NCBI GenBank assembly: GCA_004123355.1
Contig: SCHM01000004.1
Location: 1,860,001-1,924,000, forward strand
Direction: 5' to 3'
DNA: 64,000 nt
Origin: Amphirosellinia nigrospora
Taxonomy: Eukaryota; Ascomycota; Sordariomycetes; Xylariales; Xylariaceae
Position numbers and translations under genes: made by a program
Shown here: positions 34,202 through 46,040 of the stretch, in pieces
Numbering within the stretch: position 1 is the first letter of the stretch
Layout of the letters: each line of letters starts with the position of its first letter
Notes under the pieces: generated by a model
Databases searched by the model: none
Seen by the model: only the letters and a program-made list of their open reading frames with translations
What the model was told of the DNA's origin: nothing

Positions 34202-37200
34202 CTATATCTCCGTGACGAAGCCAACTTCAACCACCTGTCCATCGCAAGCCTGAGGTTTGCAATCTTCGCTCTCGGTGTTGCGCGGATGAAGAGGAAGGTC
34301 TCGAGCACGAGGCGTCTGAAAAGCGACGCGCCCATCTTGATCTTCATCTGCTCTTTCCCACGACTACGAGACCTTGGTCGCAACGCACGGTCAAGGCGCG
34401 CCAGTTCTGACGCACCTTGGCGTCCGCGATCTCGGCCGGTCCACTCTGGTGCCGTTTCCCCTTTCCACTGGCTTCTGATGACAGATTATCGCTCAAGAGG
34501 GCTGCTGCTTGGGAGGCGGCTCTCGCTCCGGCGATAAGCTTTCGAGCTTTTCGTCAGAGTCGCCCGCGCCGGCTTGGCGCACTTATGAATTTACGGACCT
34601 GTTCGTAAATCAACGCTGCTAAATCTGGCGTGATGACTTCATCCATGAATCCATGACGAACGACGAGCCGATAAAAACCGTATAGCCCTAGTTTGAAATA
34701 ACGTATCGCTCATTCGATGGCACGGTGGGAATCTCGACGGGATGGAGTGAAAGAATATCATGATCTCGGGAACTGCCCCGAATTTCGTTACGAACTGTGT
34801 GAAACTGCGTAAAACCATGGGAGTTAGTGCATGCGTTGATAAGTAAATCTCCGCTTCTTGGTTTCAGGGGGTATAGCGAGGGAATAAAGGCATCTAGAGT
34901 ACGCACACTGTTGGAGTGAGTACACCCGTTTTGTCGAAGTAGATGCCAAAGCCACGAATAGGGCGATTGAACCGCCACCCCCAACGTGGCGTGAGGAACA
35001 GCTTGTCGTCGGCCCCTTTGCTAACAAGTTGGTTTGGGCGGAATCGATCTTCCGCTCGGCGCGCCATTGGTTTTTTTCCAAAACGCATAGTAGGAATATG
35101 CTGGCTAGAACAGCCGCGAGGGTGAGAGTAAACCAGGCGCCTTCGGGAACCTTGTTGAGGGCCGATGTGAGGTAAAGACCGTGTGGGTGGCAAAAAGAGC
35201 CATGGGAGAAATACGTAATACGGAGGTATACGCCATACAATGAGAGCAACAAGTGTGACAAAGCACGTATCGAAGAAAGTCACGAATATGACGCACACAC
35301 TGCCACATGTTAGTGAGATCTAAGCTATAAGCGAGTAGGATAAACATACCCATAAGCATTTCCTAGGCGTGTCGTATTAGAGTAAACAGCTGTGACGAGT
35401 ACTGTACCAACCAAGAGAATCCAATTGAGGAAAGGGACGTAAATCTGGCCGTGGAACTTCGTTGATGTATGGACGATCTTCATCTGGGGACAGTAAGATA
35501 GCTTCATTAGTTGGCTTACAAGCTGTAACGCCGTCAGTAAATGTGTCTGTACGCTCGCTGATAAGGGGGCTGGCTAACTTGGAAGCACGCGGTAATCATT
35601 GCCTGCGAGGCTACAATGGCGGCAAGGATGGCAATGACTAGACTCGGATACAGAAATCCTGGCGGAACGGAATTGAAGAAAGGATTGGTGTAGGCCTCTG
35701 GATGAACACTGATAAAGGCGGCCTGTCCTATGTAGGCAAGCAGCAAAGCTGGGTAGCAATAACTGAGCCAGCTTATTTGGATCGCTTGCATGCTGAAGGC
35801 ACCAACTGCAAAGTGGGATGTCAGTATTCTCCCTTTGACGCGAACGACGAACAAGACACCTTTGCCTGAATATTGGCTAAACGAGTGACGGCGTGGCAGA
35901 CAGCGGTACTTACGATCTGCGAACAAAGCCTCCACACCGGTGAACGACAACAAAATTCCACCCAGCATCTTCCACGCCTCAGTTTTGCCTTCCACGAAAA
36001 AAGTGTATAGCATAGTACGGCGAGAATGCTTTAAGAACAGAATGATCATATTTGGCCAGATTGTAGATACAAACGAAGCGTTAAAAGCGAGCCAAAAATG
36101 ACGATGGGTGCAAAGGTACTGGCAAGTTTAGTGAGGCCGAGAGGTTGAATTGCAAAAAGCAGAATCAAGATGCCGCTTGAAGTGCCGACTATAGTTGAGC
36201 TCGTAATATGGGGACTGACGACCGATAGCCCCTGGATAGCACTATGAGAAAAGTTGTAGTTAGCGATTGAGAACATACGGCCCACGGGCTAAGGCGACGT
36301 AGGCTAGCTTTAAGCGTGAAGACAACTTACCCAAGCACAGATTGCGCCGGCGTCAATATTCCGTCTGCAATGACCATGGAGACCGATAAGACCCCGATGG
36401 CTTTAGAAGGCCGCGAAGGAATATACTACTTTCCATCCGCCTACGTACCGACTGGTTGCTGGGGCTCATGTCCTGTGTCTGGTGGCGTTCCATTTTGACT
36501 AAAGCAGCTTCTCGAGGATCACGGTCGGTCAAGTTGGCCTGTGGCCTCAGGTGTGAGTAAAGGTATCCTAGGAAGGTAAAGTACTCCAACGACTTACATA
36601 ACGTGTAAGTAATGAGTAGCAGCTGAAGGTGCCGCCCTCGCCTTGATTGTCGGCGCGCAACACGATAAGGACGTATTTAAACGTGACCATAATTGTCAGC
36701 GACCAAACTAAGGGCTCTGTTAGCGGTTGAGTGTTGAAAGGGTTCTCGGGAAATTCAGAAGGAAACCCAATCAAATGATATCGGGGTTGAGTAATAAACT
36801 GGAAACAGAGGATGTCAGAAATATTACTAACTGATAACCGAGAGCACTTCAAGAAGCTGGTCATATGATGGTTTTGCGGAAAATGTACTCGAGTAAACAT
36901 AAAGCGGACTGTTATTTCAACACATTAGACTCGTAATCGTATCGTAGGTCTGCCAAAGACGCCTTACCTTGTGCCAATATCGCCGTAAATGGCACCCGTA
37001 GACTGGTAAGCCAACCTTGACGCCAGGAACCTCTGTCAGCATTGCCATCGAGAGAGGAATTGAACATGAATATGTTCCAGCCATGGCCGAGATGAAAAGG
37101 GCTATAATACCAGAGCAACGCCGTCCCCTTGAATACTTGTTTCTTCTTGCCATCCTGGCGGAGCCATTCATCATTTCCATCCTCTACGTCGCCAGTATCT

Positions 37201-37372
37201 TCACTTCGGCCGTCCTGTGAGGCACTGCGACGGGCATCACTGAGTCTACGAGTCTCGACAAGCTCCGGGTGTTGTAGACGCCGCCGCGATCCGCCGGTTC
37301 CGGTCGCTCTGGCTTTATTGGGTGCACGTCGTCGTCGTCCATGTCAATGGTAACGGATGGTGGGTGGGCCAT
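34202..37372 (-). CDS. High-affinity potassium transporter (HAK/KUP family)
   Basis: A plasma-membrane K+ uptake symporter of the fungal HAK1 type. The start [20 protein letters not shown] leads to [15 protein letters not shown]-like text and [12 protein letters not shown]. The signature helix-1 block [16 protein letters not shown] is split by introns from [12 protein letters not shown] later splice gives [20 protein letters not shown] then [13 protein letters not shown], the family's hallmark. Further blocks: [129 protein letters not shown] and [17 protein letters not shown]. The soluble C-terminus includes [20 protein letters not shown] then IYEQVRKFI and [20 protein letters not shown], ending [10 protein letters not shown] with TAG at 34202-34204. 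Multiple one-base frame breaks occur, for example near 35920 and 34350. Confidence 0.93.
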
Positions 37373-38932
37373 GACGCGCAGGAGAGGGCGCTGTCTCGTA
37401 CGGACAAAGACGCAATAACCAATACGTAAGATCTTCGCGAGCGGACGTGGTGGTATCTAGGGCTGGATCCAGGCGACTGAACACCCTGTCTCAAGTTTCT
37501 GGAGTCGCAGGTACCCGATGTGCAATTGCGACCTCGCAGTGAGGTTTGAATAAAAGTTTGCTAAGAGATATTCACTCATATATAGGGGAGGTCTCGCCTA
37601 CCAGTTTCCCGGAAAGCCCTAGCCTGGGTTTCTTTGTAGCCGGATACATGATTGGGCGAACTGATAGCTTCTTCCTTTTGTTCTACTAATAACATAGCAT
37701 AAGTGCACGTGGGACCAGGCGTTAATATTGACTGGAAAAAAGCAAGTTTTTTTACGGTGTGTAGCATTGCGTATGTGGTGAGCAATGCATTGTATAAGTA
37801 CTTAGCCTCCGTTCTAAGATGATATTATGATAACAAGTTGATATCACTCCACCAGCAACGAGATGGTAAGGCTGGAGCTACTCTTACTAACATCTAGTTA
37901 TAAAATCCCTGGAAGTACCTAGCCTCTCCTGATAGAAGCTTAGTCCAACGTTAGTCTAGCTTAGCGCACATGTATTAAGCCCCTGTTACATGCAACTAGG
38001 TCTGGCACCCTTAATGCATACCGTAAAGATTAGCTGCCTCGGTTCGCTTGCTGTAACTTGTATTTCGCCTCCGAGTGGCGTATCTCCTAGGTCGTAATGC
38101 GTCCGTCACTACCAATATACTGGTCCGAGTTCTTTGGTCAAGTGACGAGAAATCTAGCTTTCATTCTAAAGTGCTTGTGCAAGTCAAATGGAGGTATGAC
38201 CGCCAATTGCTAGGGTATACCTGGGGAACGTGGAGAATACAACATCAGATTCTAGATATAGCTGCATGTAAGCAACACAAAGTGGGGGTCTACTTATAGT
38301 GTATGTTGAAAAGCCAGAGACTCGGGTCTGCTCGGGGAACGGTGAGTTCATGGGTAGGTCAATTAGCTGTGATGTGACGTCGCATGCATGCAATTGTAAC
38401 ACTGTAACCAACACAGCATGTTGCCCTTGTGACAAGGAATCCACTTAGATCTGGTGTAATTATCGGCTCAAAATGGCAAAATAGGCGGTATAGCTTATCA
38501 GTATACTGGTAATGCGAGAAAATGACCAGAAAGGAGGCCTCTAGAATCTCTAGGATTGGACTAGTGGAAATTGGACAGACATCCTGGTATGTATTACATG
38601 AAGCAGGCTCTGGTGGGTTGCATCACTGATACTATGCGATCATGTTTGCTTTGTCTGAAGATTCGACTTGGAGCTGTCCGAGATCTTCCGTCTTATCTAC
38701 CAACGTGGCGAAAGTAAGCCATACATTCACATTTCGCTGTTTTGTCTTTTTCCTAATCCGAAAACTTTTGGTTTTTTTTTTGAGAGTCGGGGATTCGACC
38801 GACTCGAAAGCTCTAAATCCCCCGATCCCTGCCTTAATACGAATATCATTAAGGAAATTGGTTAGTTGCCATTCGTTTTGTCCGCTTCGCGAGTCACCTT
38901 TGTCCCGTCTTCCCGGGTGACATGGAAACAGT
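37373..38932. other. Intergenic region with no recognised gene
   Basis: 1.56 kb without a recognised protein. A plus-strand frame at 38642-38920 (92 codons) shows no known motif. It contains the HAK transporter upstream region and the aminotransferase 3' flank. Confidence 0.5.
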
Positions 38933-40278
38933 TCAATTTCCGCGGACTTTCCCCAGTTGGATGGCTCTAAGTTGGGTTAAAAGCCGCGTGCAAATGGGGC
39001 CGACATCTTCATCACTTTGAGAATCTGGTGCGTAGGTAATCTTTTCAGAGTCCTGGTCGGACGACAACCGCTCGTGCTTTCCGATTGCGGAGGTAATGGA
39101 AGTTGGCGATGTGGGCGACTCGCGACGAGTGATGGATCGGATAGGTACGAGGGCTGCAGCTGTGCCGGCTCCCATAACCTCATTGAACGTAGGTAGTTCT
39201 GGATATTTAATCTGTTGCTGATTAGTACTATGGAACGCGACGTCTTTTGAAAGCGTGACATACAGATCTCTTTTCAACTTTCCATCCAAAGCTCCGTCCG
39301 ATATCCAGTATACTCTCAGCCGTCACGCTTTCAATGACGTTGCTAGAGTCGGGGACTACTAGTGTCACGTCATCACCGTCTACTTTAGCTCCTATAAAGC
39401 CGCTCGTGCTAAATTCATCAATCTCAGAGCGTGTGGCGCTATCAAGATGCAGGGTGATGCCGTATCCCTTGTCCCTCGCCTTATCGCTCCATCTTAATAC
39501 CCTAACGAACTTGTTAATACTTCTCTTTTTAAAAAGAAAAGATGATAAATAGGTTTGTCGGTGAAAAGTCAAATGGGAGGGGGGTGAGATTAGGTAAGAA
39601 AAGGTGAGGGGGGCTTACGGGGCATAATTCCCGCCAATTTTGGCGCTTCCGGTTCCATTAGGTGCGGCACGGTCGAATTCGTCGAGCACGAGACACTTGA
39701 CTAAATGAGTACCATGATAGACACCAGTCGGCATGACGAAGACGCAGAACATGTACTCTTCAGGAGGGACCAATCCAGCTGCGCACTGGAGCCGTAGATT
39801 TGCGGGCGAATGTACATTGCGGCGCCAGTCTCATGAGGGGGCACAAATTCGGCATTGAGGGAGACGGCAGCCTTAACGGCATTAACGAACAGGTCCTCAG
39901 GCACGGGTGGACACGAGACGAACTCGGCGGAGCGTTGCAGGCGGAGGGCATTTCGGTCGGGGCGGAAGACGGTGATCTGGCCATCAGCTGCGCGGAAGGC
40001 CTTCAGACCTTCGTAGGCCTGTTGAGCGTAGTTGAGAGCAGGTGCCATGCCATGAATGCGGATATACGGGTCGGCCACAAATTGGAGAGGTGTCCATTTA
40101 CCCGTCTTGACCGAGTAGCGCGATTCGATGTGGCCATTGACTTCCCTCAGTCAACATGTGAGCCACAAGGTATGGACTACCTCTCAATGGGAAGACTATG
40201 CTCACCTTCACGCACCCGAAAGCCAACATTGGCCCAGTCAATTGTCTTGACCGGCGGCGGGGGAAATTGAGCTGACAT
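38933..40278 (-). CDS. Branched-chain amino-acid aminotransferase (fold-type IV PLP enzyme)
   Basis: Transfers the amino group between Leu/Ile/Val and 2-oxoglutarate. The start [20 protein letters not shown] is followed by an intron at about 40150-40206 (GTGAGC...GGGAAG) joining RVRE to [19 protein letters not shown]. Core blocks: [20 protein letters not shown] then [64 protein letters not shown]. The PLP lysine region is [11 protein letters not shown], directly before an intron (GTAAGC side near 39617). Then [20 protein letters not shown] and the cofactor-phosphate end [20 protein letters not shown]. The terminal [13 protein letters not shown] stops about where the family ends but lacks the usual last residues, so a late frame change is possible. 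Breaks also occur near 39760 and 39235. The sequence resembles the cytosolic or cluster-type fungal BCATs; compartment is not decidable. Confidence 0.88.
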
Positions 40279-41028
40279 ATTTGTATTGGCGGGGATAGAA
40301 CCTACTATCAATTAATTGAGGATAGGCGGAGTCTAGCTTCACTTGTTTTCGGTGAATATGTGAGATAGGAATTTATACAGCGAAAAAGTTGTCACTAATA
40401 GGGCGCGCCGTTGTTATTATTGTTGAAAAATGAGGACCAGGTCATGCAGACTCAAGCTCAGCTCCGATTACGGCCTTGAGCAGGAGTATAAATACCGCTA
40501 AAGTATATGATGTCGAGGGGTGGCAAAATGTACATAATGGGTAGCTTGAACGAAATCGTGGCCATAAAAGTCTAGCGTCTCTTAATTCCGATGAGAATCT
40601 CACAAGACTTGCAAGCTGTGGAATGAGAAACCACTCCACTGTCATTGTTAGACCCATTTGTGAATTGTGCCACGATATTCCCGAGGGCCATTTCTTGCAA
40701 ACTGGGTTTATTCTAATCTTGATGTTTATCTTATAATAAATCCCCCAGTAAAGGATCGTCTCTTTGGCCAATGCGCCTTACCCTTGTCACAAATATTTCT
40801 CAGGAACTTGAACAGGAAACTAGGATATGAGTGGAAACATGGGCGGATGCCTGCCGTTGAGCGCGCAAAGAAGATACTAATACCGTCGGCCTCCTAATCA
40901 AAGACTATATTCCGGGTACCGTCCCGAAATGCAACTTTTTAGGGCGCTCATGAAGTGCTGCGAGACCATCGAGCCTGTGCCGAAAGACTGTCAAGGATAT
41001 GTTCCCTGTACACAGAACACCTTTCTTC
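40279..41028. other. Spacer upstream of the aminotransferase
   Basis: 750 bp, presumably the BCAT promoter plus the 3' flank of the trehalose gene. A 76-codon plus-strand frame at 40667 is without recognised motif. Confidence 0.55.
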
Positions 41029-44000
41029 CTAAGAAAGGCTTGCGAGCTTCTGTAGAGTTACAAGGACGCCTAAACTTTGTTAGCTGTGCTTTCCAACAAA
41101 GAGCTGGGGGTAATGCCACATACCGCTGACACCTTGGGTTAGGGTGCTCGTCGCCTCAGTGTTCCGGCTGCTCAGGGTTACAGTGATGACTTCTTTGACA
41201 TCGCCGCCGTCATGCAGTTTATTGGCCCATCGAAACACCTTTTCATCTTCTCGGCCATCACCTATAACCATGAGGAAGTCAGGTGAACTTTCACCATTGT
41301 CGCTCTCCTCATTTGCCTTCATGTGCTCATAAACACGAGTAGCCGCGGTGTCCTTCGTCCAGTCGCATGATTCCACGACTACGCAATCCTCGAGCTGGGT
41401 GGCATGGACATGTTGATCTTCGCATGATTCATTGATATGCGCCGTCCAATCGCTTGCTTGTCTTTCCGCCATTGCAAAATCTTCAGCGTTTCTGAAGTGA
41501 AATATTAGAGAACAGCTTCTGTCCTCAATTTCGGATCCTGGCGTGCGCTCAAGATAGTACTGGAGAGTATTCTTGACAGACTGCTTCCACTGAGCCACTT
41601 TTCTCTTGTCTGCGAATGCGGTCCAAGAATTCTGACCGGGATATTTGATAAAACACATTTTCGGCAATCAGGCCTAGATTAGGGACTAATCGGAATAGGC
41701 GATCGAGTTCATCAGATCCTCGCGCTGACATCACGAAGACAGTGTTCCGGTTGTCGTACGCCAAATCAGTAAGCGCGGCAATCGTGCGCTAAAATGGAAT
41801 TAGTTACAAAATCATGGTAAACGATACGTGATCCTTACCTGTGGACTGGCGGGAAGTTTGTCCTTCGTTGTCTCATTCGACACAAGAGTGCCTTCATAGT
41901 CCAAGAGAAACAGTCTTCGTTCACTTTGGTGATACTGTTTCGCCAGTCGATTCAAATTTAGACGAGGGACCGAAATCTGATCCTGTCGGTGTTGAACTTC
42001 GTAGCTTTGATCCAGTTGCTCAAGAAAACTGGTGAACCAGTGGCTCCCGGTCTGGCGGCTTACCACTTCCCGTAGCGATGACCATCGTGAAGCCCTCTCT
42101 TCACTCGACATCTCCATTGCTTGTTTAATCGCCTTCGGAACACTGACGGTAACTCCAAGGGTTGACTGACAGCTCCTGGCCGCCAAAAAGCGATGAGGTG
42201 CCTGTAAACTCCGAGAGTATGAGCGACCCGTGCTTTTGGTCACAATGTGCTCCATCTTGGCAGACGATAAATTCGTGCGATGTGAGGTTCATGCCTTCTC
42301 GTTGGCTAGTGATCATGAGAGCATCTGCGATCGTTAAGAGAGCTAGATACTGGGAGTACGGGATATCCTGCTTCAAATACACCACCGGCTGATATGCAAG
42401 ATTTGCCCAAGCCGAGTTTATTCTTGCAACAATATCCCCTACCGCTGCATCTAGACCGCTCTTCTCGCCGTAGATAAAGCGACTTGAATTAGGACGATCT
42501 TGTCCCTCCAAGAAGGATTCTTGTTGAGAAAAAGCTCGAACGAGAGTAGTTTTTGGCGGACACCACGAACAAGGTCGAGTTTATCTCGTGCAACGATGAT
42601 CTTCTTATCTTTGTAACGGTCTTTCATGATATTGACCCACCTCATGACCTCTGGGTTTTGACGATGGAGATTGAGACTGGCTGGGTCGATGCCTATAGCG
42701 GTATGTGTGACGTCGACAAACGATCCTCTAATTGTGCCTTGGCTTGTTGTCTCGACCGATAGGAGCCTGCTGCAGGTCTGAAGAAAATGGCGCGTATACT
42801 CGGCGATTTGGAAGCCGACGAGGTTCGCGCCTAGCATGCCCTTCAAGGAGTTGCTTGCGAACAGCTAGGCAACGGAAAACTCGGAAGAAGGGAATGCAAC
42901 GTGTAAAAATAATCCAATCTTGGCCTCCGGTAACTTCCTACGAATCATACTCGGGAGCAAAAGTAGATGATAATCGTGAATCCAAATGGTATCGCCGCGC
43001 TTCCAGTTCTTGACAATGGTATCCGCAAAAGCTTGATTGACGTTGACGTAAAATTGCCAGGAATGATCCTCATAGGCTTTACTCTTAGGATTGTCGGGTA
43101 TCTGGTAGTGGAAGACTGGCCACAGAATCTGCTTACAAAAATGCAAGTAGTGACCATCAAAATCCTTGTCCTTGCAAAAGACAGGTAGCATATTGAACTC
43201 GGTCGCTAATCGGTCGCGAATATCGTCCTTCTGCTGTGTTTCGTCGAGCGCGTCCGTGGGCATGCCCAGCGTGCCAACCCACGTGAATTCGCCATCACTG
43301 CCGTCCCTCGCCGCGCTTCTGCTGCATTACGGAGGCCGCCATTTCCCTGGTCTGCATTCACGATGCGCCAGTTTGCGTTAGCAAATACCTTGTCGTGGCT
43401 ATCGCTCCGTGACGGCCGAGGCTGGAAAACGCCTTGTCTCCCAAGCTCCTTTGCCTTTTCAAAGACTTTTTCATGCTCGAGGATTGAGGCGGAGGGGGTG
43501 AATTCGCACGAGACGTCGGTTGGAAAGCTCGTCCACCCAACTAGGAGATTGTTTATCTGCTGCTCCCCTGAACTCTTCGTCTTTCTCAGCGTGCACGGGC
43601 AGACCACGTCCATCTAAGAATGCGGCCTCATCCTCCGTAGGAGTGAGAGGCGGCGTATCGGCAGCAGGGTGAGGCGTGAATAGACTGGGGCGAGTGTTGA
43701 GAGGGACTCGTTTTGGTGCGCCAGGATTACTGGGTCGATGAACCTTCTTGCTGCTCTTAGAAGGCGCTTCTGGAAGGTTGAAGTAGATTGTTTTAGGAAG
43801 AAATCTGTGAGTTAGATTTCAAGTCAATGCGGACTTTCTTTAGACAAGGTCTCTATAGGGCAATTGAGAATCGAGCATCGAGCATCTGGGATTATGATTC
43901 CCATTCACAACCCGAACTCAATGGATTTATCACAAGGCGAGAAATACGCGATTGACGTATGTCGATAAATGAGAAACACATGTAATTGATTATAGAAAAA

Positions 44001-44061
44001 CTGAGTTTTGAATAGTAGTTGGCATATAAGAAACTCACAAGGAAGCTAGGAAGACAGTCAT
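41029..44061 (-). CDS. tpsC: Trehalose-6-phosphate synthase complex subunit, TPS3/tpsC-like
   Basis: A large subunit of the trehalose synthase/phosphatase complex, cytosolic. A 23-nt first exon (MTVFLAS and part of Leu) is followed by an intron at 43805-44038 and then LFLPKTIYFNLPEAP, the typical start of fungal tpsC. A disordered Pro-rich segment leads to the GT20 domain: FTWVGTLGMPTDALDETQQ, PVFHYQIPDN, DTIWIHDYHLLLLPSMIRRK, IGLFLHVAFPSSE, MLGANLVGFQIAEYTRHFLQ, GIDPASLN and ALMITSQREGMNLTSHEFIV. The HAD part has LFLLDYEGTLVSNE and LMVIGDGREDEKVFRWANKL. The DYEGT motif replaces the DxDGT of active phosphatases, which favours a regulatory (Tps3/Tsl1-like) role over Tps2. A small terminal exon after an intron at about 41065-41125 gives VLVTLQKLASLS and TAG at 41029-41031. 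Frame errors include a paired loss and gain near 42880 and 42840. Confidence 0.9.
43805..44038 (-). other. Long first intron after a 23-nt exon in the trehalose subunit gene
   Basis: Minus-strand GTGAGT at the 5' side and TCACAG at the 3' side; the join restores MTVFLASLFLPKTIYF, the expected family N-terminus. At 234 nt it is longer than most introns in the window. Confidence 0.75.
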
Positions 44062-46040
44062 GGTGAACTGCTGTGATGATGGCCGTCTGGTGCTAAGCTT
44101 GTTACGAGGGAGACAGGCGCGGGATACAATGAGGATCTCTGAGCAAATGTTGGCAGGGCCGCCCAGACGAAAATGAGGGCCACTGGTTAGATCCTTTAGA
44201 GCCTAGAATGCAGTTGTTGACGAGAAAACAGATCGTCGATCGGAGAACGATGGGGAAGGTCGAAACTTAAGTGCAGGCTTATTTGCGCAAATTCCTATTT
44301 AAGCCGCCGTCGCATGAGGTCGAGAAAGAACTACTGATATGAGAGGACAAGACAAGTACGATATGAGGGTGTACGTTTAGGCCTGTACCTTTTGTATGTG
44401 TATGAACCGACAACAATTAGCTGGAAGAAAGAAATCTTAGCAATGAAGCAAACTTTGGTCAAGGTGATGTCAGTGAGTGGAAGATGACTGGCAACTATTC
44501 TACCTACCCCCAAGGTAGGTAGGTAGGTAGGTAGGTAGCTGGCTTATAGATCCACCTGCACCGAATCTTCCCGTAGCTATAGCCGGGTATACCTACATGT
44601 ACATAACTGGAAAGGTACAATTTCAATGCGTGCAGCGCTAGCCATTCATGAAAGGTTCCTCAATAGGTAGGTATTTTGACTCAGCATATTTGTTGTTTAG
44701 AATAAACGTATCTCGGCAGTAAGGCAGTGAGAGATTAGGTAGCTGGAGGTAATTGCACCGTGGTACCTGATGGCTGGGTCGGATGCTGTGCTGGTACGCT
44801 GCAACTATACATAGGTACACGACAGGGGTTGTCGGAGGAACAGAGGGAACAGATGCAAGTAATGCGCAGCTTTAAAAAAATCGTGGCCAATCAAAAAGCA
44901 CAAAATACCCCAAACGGGTACCCGCTGAGATGGGACGGCTCGTCTACGTCATTCATTTGTACCGAGAATAGGAGCCTTTGTTCCAGTACCTTGCTGCTGT
45001 CTTAACCCTTTGCTTATCCTCCTATGATCAGAGCTCCTTCTACGGCGTGGCCGCACACCGCCGGAGAATTCAAGAAATAATTGCATCGTTGGCCCTTCCT
45101 CCTTTCTAGATGACCTAATTGACCAGCATAGCTCTGCACCGGGAGGCGAGATTGGAGCACTCTGATTGATGAACCCGGAGGGAAATGTCCACCAAAGGGA
45201 TGATTGTGTGTCGACAAATGCAACATCAATCAGATAACATCTAATGCAACACCAAAAATCTACGACGCGAAAGAAAGGACACAACAACATATTTTCTACG
45301 CGCATTCCCGGCTACTTAGGTACTGATCGCCAATCTCGTGCATTTGCTGCAGGAGGCTTTGCTCCGAAACAAGAGCCGGGCTAGGTCCTCAACCTCCTAC
45401 TGACATCCACTTGCATTTCTAATTAACATGCATCTTCAAGGTTGTAGTTATAAATATGACATGTGCCTCCCTTAGCATCGTAGAGAAAGGAAGCCTATAC
45501 TACGTACACTTAATATCCTTCGCCAAAACTCAGTTCTAAGACTCATGTTACACAGAATGTTTGGTGTACATTGGTCTTGTCGTCATACATTTTTATTGAT
45601 AGGCGTTTTCGGCGTAGCCGTGCCTTCGTGTCCAGTGTCTCGTATCCCGTCGTCAGCTGATGCCGAAGAACTGGCGCTTGAATCGTCACGCGTGGCGCGG
45701 CAGCAATCTAGACACAAGAGTCGACATCAAACTCTCTGGATGATTTGGCCTCTGTCACCCTATAATCGGGCCGGGATTTCAATTTGCTGCAAGATTATCA
45801 CATTGTATGTTGATCCGAATAGTATGTCTTCAAAATCCCTTCGCGCGATAGACGCATTAAATACTAACGCCACTCCGAATTCGGTTTATCATCTTGTGAA
45901 TGATGGCTGGGCAGTACACTATCACACTATAAATAACGCATTGACGGGAGTTGCTGACAGGTCGTAATATGCTGGCTTCATAGTTATGGGTATCATGTAG
46001 ATATCGGCTATCGACGCATTGGTGGGCATTATTCAAAGTG
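44062..46040. other. Gene-poor region upstream of the trehalose gene
   Basis: About 2 kb with the trehalose gene promoter at its left side and the RSA4 3' flank at its right. An AGGT microsatellite lies at 44512-44538. A 140-codon plus-strand frame at 45545-45967 starts with a hydrophobic segment but matches nothing I know and lies beside the RSA4 3' end. Confidence 0.5.
44512..44538. repeat. (AGGT)n microsatellite
   Basis: About six perfect tandem copies of AGGT/TAGG. The same tetranucleotide occurs in shorter bursts through most intergenic regions of the window. Confidence 0.9.

Noticed and set aside
38642-38920. 92-codon plus-strand frame with a hydrophobic run
   Set aside because: The hydrophobic run is largely a poly-T tract; no family resemblance.
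40667-40897. Frame containing RGPFLANW-like text resembling part of MSH4
   Set aside because: The similarity is limited to a few residues and does not continue; probably chance.
45545-45967. 140-codon plus-strand frame with a hydrophobic N-terminus, a possible small secreted protein
   Set aside because: No recognised motif, no intron or family support, and it lies against the 3' end of RSA4; length alone is weak evidence.
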